30,766 bases of DNA from Barthelona sp. PAP020 (lineage: Eukaryota > Metamonada: BaSk clade), in contig JARQWU010000111.1 of NCBI GenBank assembly GCA_040182905.1, forward strand, positions 1 through 30,766, in the 5' to 3' direction. Shown piece by piece: positions 27,414 through 30,766 of this stretch. Each line of letters starts with the position of its first letter. Position 1 is the first letter of the stretch. The position numbers and the translations under genes were made by a program. The notes beneath the pieces are model-generated. The model was given only the letters and a program-made list of their open reading frames with translations. It made no database searches and was not told where the DNA came from.

Positions 27414-27590
27414 CATTTCTGAACAAGTTGGAATTTCAAAATTGGAAGATGTTATCAAATTAAATCAAAATTTTAAATATGGCAGATCAACAAAAGGTTG
27501 ATTCTTTTTTTTTATAAAGGGCATTCAGTTCACGAACTAAACTCAGATCAAGAATTGACAAACACCAACTAGCCAACCTTCTCATCCTAT

Positions 27591-27637
27591 AATCCTTGTA
27601 AAAGCTTTTATAATCATTTTCTGTTTTGCATCATGAA
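27591..27637 (+). repeat. 47-bp direct repeat, copy 1
   Basis: Begins AATCCTTGTAAAAGC and ends TTTTGCATCATGAA. It is identical to copy 2 except for one T/A difference near the middle. Starts are 101 bp apart. Confidence 0.92.
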
Positions 27638-27691
27638 TCTAACCGAGAACAATAAAGATCTTTATAAACATTTATTGTTATTGTCGTGTGA

Positions 27692-27738
27692 AATCCTTGT
27701 AAAAGCTTTTAAAATCATTTTCTGTTTTGCATCATGAA
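27692..27738 (+). repeat. 47-bp direct repeat, copy 2
   Basis: Second copy of the 47-bp unit, one mismatch from copy 1. It lies 138 bp from the 3' end of tRNA-Leu. Function unknown. Confidence 0.92.
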
Positions 27739-27869
27739 ACCATGGAGTAATTTCCCTAACCCCAGTTAGTAAATATAAATTAAAACCTTTCATTTTGCCC
27801 TTTCGTCTAACGTGAATTCTTAATTTATGAAATGAGAGACTCGATCCTTCTTCCAAAACTTCTTTTTTC

Positions 27870-27873
27870 AAAA
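27870..27873 (-). terminator. Pol III T4 terminator of tRNA-Leu
   Basis: On the minus strand a TTTT run begins three bases after the discriminator base of the tRNA, the usual RNA polymerase III stop. A second A6 run on that strand follows but would not terminate. Confidence 0.75.
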
Positions 27874-27875
27874 CT

Positions 27876-27958
27876 TGTATGAGACGGGATTCGAACCCGC
27901 GCATCCGGAGATACCAGAGCCTTAATCTGGCGCCTTAGACCAACTTGGCTACCCATAC
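27876..27958 (-). tRNA. tRNA-Leu (anticodon AAG)
   Basis: 83 nt on the minus strand. The 5' strand GTATGGG pairs with the 3' CTCATAC (one G-T), discriminator A. The D arm has TAGCCAAGTTGG, which is also the A box (27940-27951). Anticodon stem CCAGA/TCTGG holds loop TTAAGGC, giving anticodon AAG for CUU leucine. A long variable arm (TATCTCCGGATGC) is the class II feature expected of Leu. The T arm contains GGTTCGAATCC (B box, 27887-27897). No intron, and no encoded CCA. Expressed by RNA polymerase III, one subunit of which (RPC3) is also in this window. Confidence 0.95.
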
Positions 27959-28190
27959 CTGATTAAATTGTAAGATGGATGAAAATATTTTGTGGGGCAT
28001 AATCTTCTTCAATTGTTTTTCATTTAAAAATGGCAAAAATATTAATTTTATTAACTATATTTAACAATTTGTTGATTTCTTTTAAAAAAAAAAGAGAAAA
28101 ACTCAACTATCAAATGTGATTTAGTCACACCCAAAAAAGAAATCTATAATTTTTTATGAAATTTTTTTTCCATTAAAAAATCTTCTTTCA

Positions 28191-28958
28191 ATGGTTTTTG
28201 TATATGTTCTTGAGCTAAAACAAAGCAAATATTATGTTGGAAAGACGAATAATCCTGAATTTCGATTAGAAAATCATTTTAGTTCAAATGGTTCAGAGTG
28301 GACTAAAATGTATGAACCATTGAAAGTTTTGGAAGTTAAATCAAATTGTGATGATTTTGATGAGGATAAAGTCACATTACAATACATGAATAGATTTGGT
28401 ATAAATAATGTTCGTGGAGGTTCATTTTCTTCTGTAAGATTAGATGAATCAACTATAAATTTGGTGAAAATGATGTGTAAAGGTGCAAATAATCAATGTT
28501 TTTTATGTGGAAAAAAAGATCATTTTGCAAAAGATTGCCCAAATAACTCACCTAATAGAACAAATAACTCACCCAACAAAACAAATGATGATCTTTTTTG
28601 TGTTCGTTGTGGAAGAAAAGGTCATGATGATTCTTCTTGTGGTGCTAAAACACATGTAGATGGATATCACTTGTACAATGATAATTGCTGTTTTCGTTGT
28701 GGAAGAAAAGGCCATTTTGCCGCTTCTTGTTATGCTGCAACACACGTTAATGGATATTATCTGGATAATGATGACTGTTGCTTTCGTTGTGGAAGAAAAG
28801 GACATTATGCTTCTTCTTGTCATGCTAGGACACACGTTGATGGATACAGATTGGATGATGATGATGATGATGATGATCGTTGTTTTCGTTGTGGAAGAAC
28901 AGGACACTATTCTTCATCCTGTTATGCTTCAACTCACGTGGATGGATATTACTTGTGA
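28191..28958 (+). CDS. GIY-YIG nuclease-like protein with five CCHC zinc knuckles
   Basis: 255 residues. Residues 1-80 are a GIY-YIG domain: VYVLELKQSKYYVGKT (the two Tyr strands), FRLENH (Arg of the active-site helix), GSEWTK, FDEDKVTLQYMNRFG and NNVRGGSFS. Five CX2CX4HX4C knuckles follow at 103-116, 137-150, 167-180, 197-210 and 231-244, separated by spacers with HVDGYYL-type sequence. Knuckles 2-4 repeat every 30 residues; the last spacer is lengthened by an Asp run from a GAT microsatellite. GIY-YIG with zinc knuckles is known in giant viruses and in various protists, where the function is not established. Knuckles usually bind single-stranded nucleic acid, so a nucleic-acid-directed nuclease is plausible but inferred. 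A canonical GIY-YIG catalytic Glu is not clear. ATG 28191 is the first in frame. Confidence 0.9.
   Translation: MVFVYVLELKQSKYYVGKTNNPEFRLENHFSSNGSEWTKMYEPLKVLEVKSNCDDFDEDKVTLQYMNRFGINNVRGGSFSSVRLDESTINLVKMMCKGANNQCFLCGKKDHFAKDCPNNSPNRTNNSPNKTNDDLFCVRCGRKGHDDSSCGAKTHVDGYHLYNDNCCFRCGRKGHFAASCYAATHVNGYYLDNDDCCFRCGRKGHYASSCHARTHVDGYRLDDDDDDDDRCFRCGRTGHYSSSCYASTHVDGYYL
28599..28955 (+). repeat. Tandem CCHC-knuckle coding repeat (90-nt period)
   Basis: DNA encoding knuckles 2-5 with spacers repeats at about 90 nt (102 nt for the last unit because of GAT expansion near 28855-28877). The units share TTTCGTTGTGGAAGAA and TCACGTGGATGG-like cores at DNA level, consistent with recent tandem duplication. 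Confidence 0.85.
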
Positions 28959-30093
28959 TAATTGAATGTATACAGATAAACTATAGAGTTTTTTTGTTAA
29001 TAATCTTAATTTAACATGATGTTCATTAAAAGTGAAAGATATTGACAATATAAACCACAAAAAGAATTCTAAATCGCATAATATCTGCATGATAAACGAA
29101 TTCTTTTTTACGACCATATTGTGAACTAAAATGAGCTTATGCTGCTTTTACATCATTTTTTTTTGTTTTAGCTCATTTTTTAAACAACTATTTTATCAAT
29201 TATCTCCAAGCCAAGAAGCACTGTGCATAAGAGTGAATAAAAAATAATAGTGTTTATTTGGTTAAAGGCTTTCGAGGCCCGATCGAACATTCAATTCTCC
29301 AAAAGTTAAAATTAAAACTGTATAATTTTTGCCAAATCCAAAAAGGAAACAAGGACAAGAAGTTCTTTCCCAAAGATGTACCTAGACCATACAATATACT
29401 TTCAGTCTGGATCTCACACCCTGACTTTTTTGCCGAAATTAACTAAAATGACTCTTTAGGTTTCTTTTCACTGTAAATAAGGTTGTGTCACTACTAGACC
29501 AAATATCATGGCACTTTTATTTTTTCTTAATGTTACGATACCGATTGTTGGAGTCCAACACAACAAGAACAAAAAACAATAATAAATGATGTTGCCTTTA
29601 TTTATTTAAATTGAAGGTTATCACATTAACAACATAAGAGGCTCATTGAAGAAGTGAAAAAGATTTCTTCGATTTAAGAAAAAAAGAACATTTGATGGAC
29701 ATACATCGCACAGTTGCAGGTTCAATTTGTGTATTTTGTGAGCAGAAATATGTCAATACCACCACTATATCAACAAATCTGAAAAAATAAATTGAAACAA
29801 TGTCTTGTAAAAAATATTCGAACAAACATCATTATGACAAACTTTCATAATTGTGCAACATTTTCACAAAGTTTAAATCAATATCAAAAGCTTAATTCGC
29901 TGCATCAATTCGAAAAAGGAAATCTCAAGAAAGAATTAAATTATATTGTAAAGAGTTCTCCACAAACCAGTCAATCAATTATCAAATTTCATTTTGCCAA
30001 CAACTAAATTAAAATAATGCCTGATTTGAGGGATAAATATTGATATACAAAGAGAAATGATAAATTTGGAGGATCTTATTTTCTTTACCGACA
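28959..30093. other. Gene-poor intergenic region
   Basis: 1135 bp between the GIY-YIG gene and the ankyrin gene. Only short frames without ATG starts or recognisable products are present. A perfect 7-bp inverted repeat TGTTGGA-G-TCCAACA lies at 29546-29560. A possible 56-codon ATG frame near 29834-30007 (MTNFHNCATFSQSL...) has no recognisable homologue and I do not call it. Otherwise nothing seen. Confidence 0.5.
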
Positions 30094-30766
30094 ATGGTTG
30101 TTAACACTGCAGTTGAGAAAATTGATCCTTATTTTAAGCATAATATGGATCTAGTTGTTGTTCCAGATGGGTTTGATGTGGATGGATTTGAAGATAATGG
30201 TCTTCCAAAGAAGATATATTTTGCCGCATGTGATGGTAACCTTGAGGTTGTCAAGCAGTGTATCAAAGCTGGCGTTGATATGAACAAACAGGGAAAGGAA
30301 GGAAGAACATCGCTTTGGGGAGCTGTTTTTAATGGGCATATAGAAGTTGTTGAGTTTTTGTTGGATTTTGGCGCTGATGTTAATTTGAGTATGAATGGGG
30401 GATTTTCTCCATTGTACATCTGTTGTCAAAATGGTCATGTTGATGTTGCCAAAATGCTCCTGGATCATGGAGCTGATATTAATTTGTGTAATAATAAAGG
30501 TGCTTCTCCATTGTACATCTGTTGTCAAAATGGTCATCTTAATGTTGCTAAAATGCTCTTGGATCATGGAGCTGATGTTTGTTTGTGCAATAATAACGGT
30601 GCTTCTCCATTTTACATCAGTTGTCAAAATGGGCATCTTGATGTTGCCAAAATGCTCTTGGATCATGGTGCTGATGTTAATTTGTGTAGGGACGGTGGAT
30701 TTTCTCCATTGTATATCAGTTGTCAAAATGGTCAACTTGATGTTGCCAAGATGCTTCTACATTGTC
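30094..30766 (+). CDS. Ankyrin-repeat protein, 3' end outside window
   Basis: ATG 30094 opens a frame with no stop to the window edge (224 codons and one base visible). After ~40 residues of non-repeat N-terminus (MVVNTAVEKIDPYFKHN...) come ankyrin units of 33 residues with the pattern G.SPLYI.CQNGH.DVAK.LLDHGADVNL. About six are visible; the last is cut. The first two (CDGNLEVVKQCIKAGVD; NGHIEVVEFLLDFGADVN) are more diverged than the later ones, which are almost identical in DNA. Ankyrin repeats mediate protein binding; no partner or catalytic domain is visible in this part. Confidence 0.93.
   Translation, partial: MVVNTAVEKIDPYFKHNMDLVVVPDGFDVDGFEDNGLPKKIYFAACDGNLEVVKQCIKAGVDMNKQGKEGRTSLWGAVFNGHIEVVEFLLDFGADVNLSMNGGFSPLYICCQNGHVDVAKMLLDHGADINLCNNKGASPLYICCQNGHLNVAKMLLDHGADVCLCNNNGASPFYISCQNGHLDVAKMLLDHGADVNLCRDGGFSPLYISCQNGQLDVAKMLLHC
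30400..30766 (+). repeat. 99-bp tandem repeat encoding ankyrin units
   Basis: Units begin near 30400, 30499, 30598 and 30697 with shared TCTCCATTGTACATC and TGTTGCCAAAATGCT cores, nearly identical at DNA level including silent sites. Confidence 0.9.

Larger units (their letters stand above)
26702..27875. other. Gene-poor intergenic region with repeat and hairpin
   Basis: 1174 bp after chitin synthase. AATAAA at 26825-26830 is a possible poly(A) signal. No ORF with an ATG of meaningful length. 27190-27420 has higher GC than its surroundings and contains an inverted-repeat structure (27365-27413). A 47-bp direct repeat lies at 27591 and 27692. Confidence 0.5.

Noticed and set aside
27201-27501. 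Two overlapping frames of 73 and 79 codons
   Set aside because: Both begin with GTG, lack an ATG and show no recognisable protein; a eukaryotic gene would not be called on this.
28569-28907. 112-codon minus-strand frame opposite the zinc-knuckle gene
   Set aside because: Low-complexity Ile/Ser/Thr antisense of the tandem repeat.
29265-29300. Possible tRNA (minus-strand TGTTCGATCGG resembling a B box)
   Set aside because: No acceptor stem, anticodon arm or A box at suitable distance.
29546-29560. TGTTGGA-G-TCCAACA as LTR ends
   Set aside because: TG...CA ends are only 15 bp apart with no body, target duplication or second copy; treated as a chance palindrome.
30151-30735. 194-codon minus-strand repeat protein
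   Set aside because: Antisense of the 99-bp ankyrin repeat; the plus strand carries clear ankyrin motifs.
1-30766. CRISPR array, bacterial operon or prokaryotic contamination
   Set aside because: No spaced repeats of CRISPR type; introns, RPL26, Pol III subunit and DAD1 show eukaryotic nuclear DNA.

Overview
The window is AT-rich nuclear DNA from a gene-dense unicellular eukaryote. Eukaryotic origin is shown by spliced genes with very short GT-AG introns (34, 67 and 37 nt), a cytosolic ribosomal protein (RPL26), an RNA polymerase III subunit, ER N-glycosylation proteins and a class II nuclear tRNA-Leu. TAA and TGA both act as stops, so the code looks standard. I cannot name the species. Chitin synthase, GCC2/GCC3 cysteine-rich surface protein, SPFH protein, ankyrin repeats and a GIY-YIG/zinc-knuckle protein fit a free-living or host-associated protist.

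Layout. 2-313: 3' end of a Noc4-like ribosome-biogenesis gene. 456-3824: large signal-peptide, cysteine-rich, single-pass membrane protein. 3970-4881: SPFH/band-7 membrane protein. 4976-9335: three minus-strand genes, a coiled-coil protein, an unrecognised Ser-rich protein and an unrecognised acidic protein whose first exon is unresolved. 9510-11210: RNA polymerase III subunit RPC3. 11319-15237: minus-strand Ser-rich orphan and a RUN + Rubicon-homology protein. 15804-16342: RPL26 (three exons). 16471-16804: DAD1/OST2 (two exons, minus). 16844-19090: glucosidase I (plus). 19699-22848: multi-pass membrane protein fused to an Hsp70/actin-type ATPase fold (minus). 23006-26701: chitin synthase (plus). 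27876-27958: tRNA-Leu(AAG). 28191-28958: GIY-YIG + five CCHC knuckles. 30094 to the end: ankyrin-repeat gene cut by the window edge.

Two head-to-head pairs stand out. DAD1 (oligosaccharyltransferase) and glucosidase I act consecutively on the same N-glycan in the ER and their start codons are only 39 bp apart. The chitin synthase and the membrane-anchored Hsp70-like protein share a 157-bp divergent promoter region. The second pair is the best candidate for something undescribed: it suggests, but does not prove, an ATPase-fold partner for a chitin synthase. From about 26.7 kb onward the window becomes gene-poor and repeat-rich (47-bp direct repeat, unusual GC-rich hairpin, tandemly expanding zinc-knuckle and ankyrin units).
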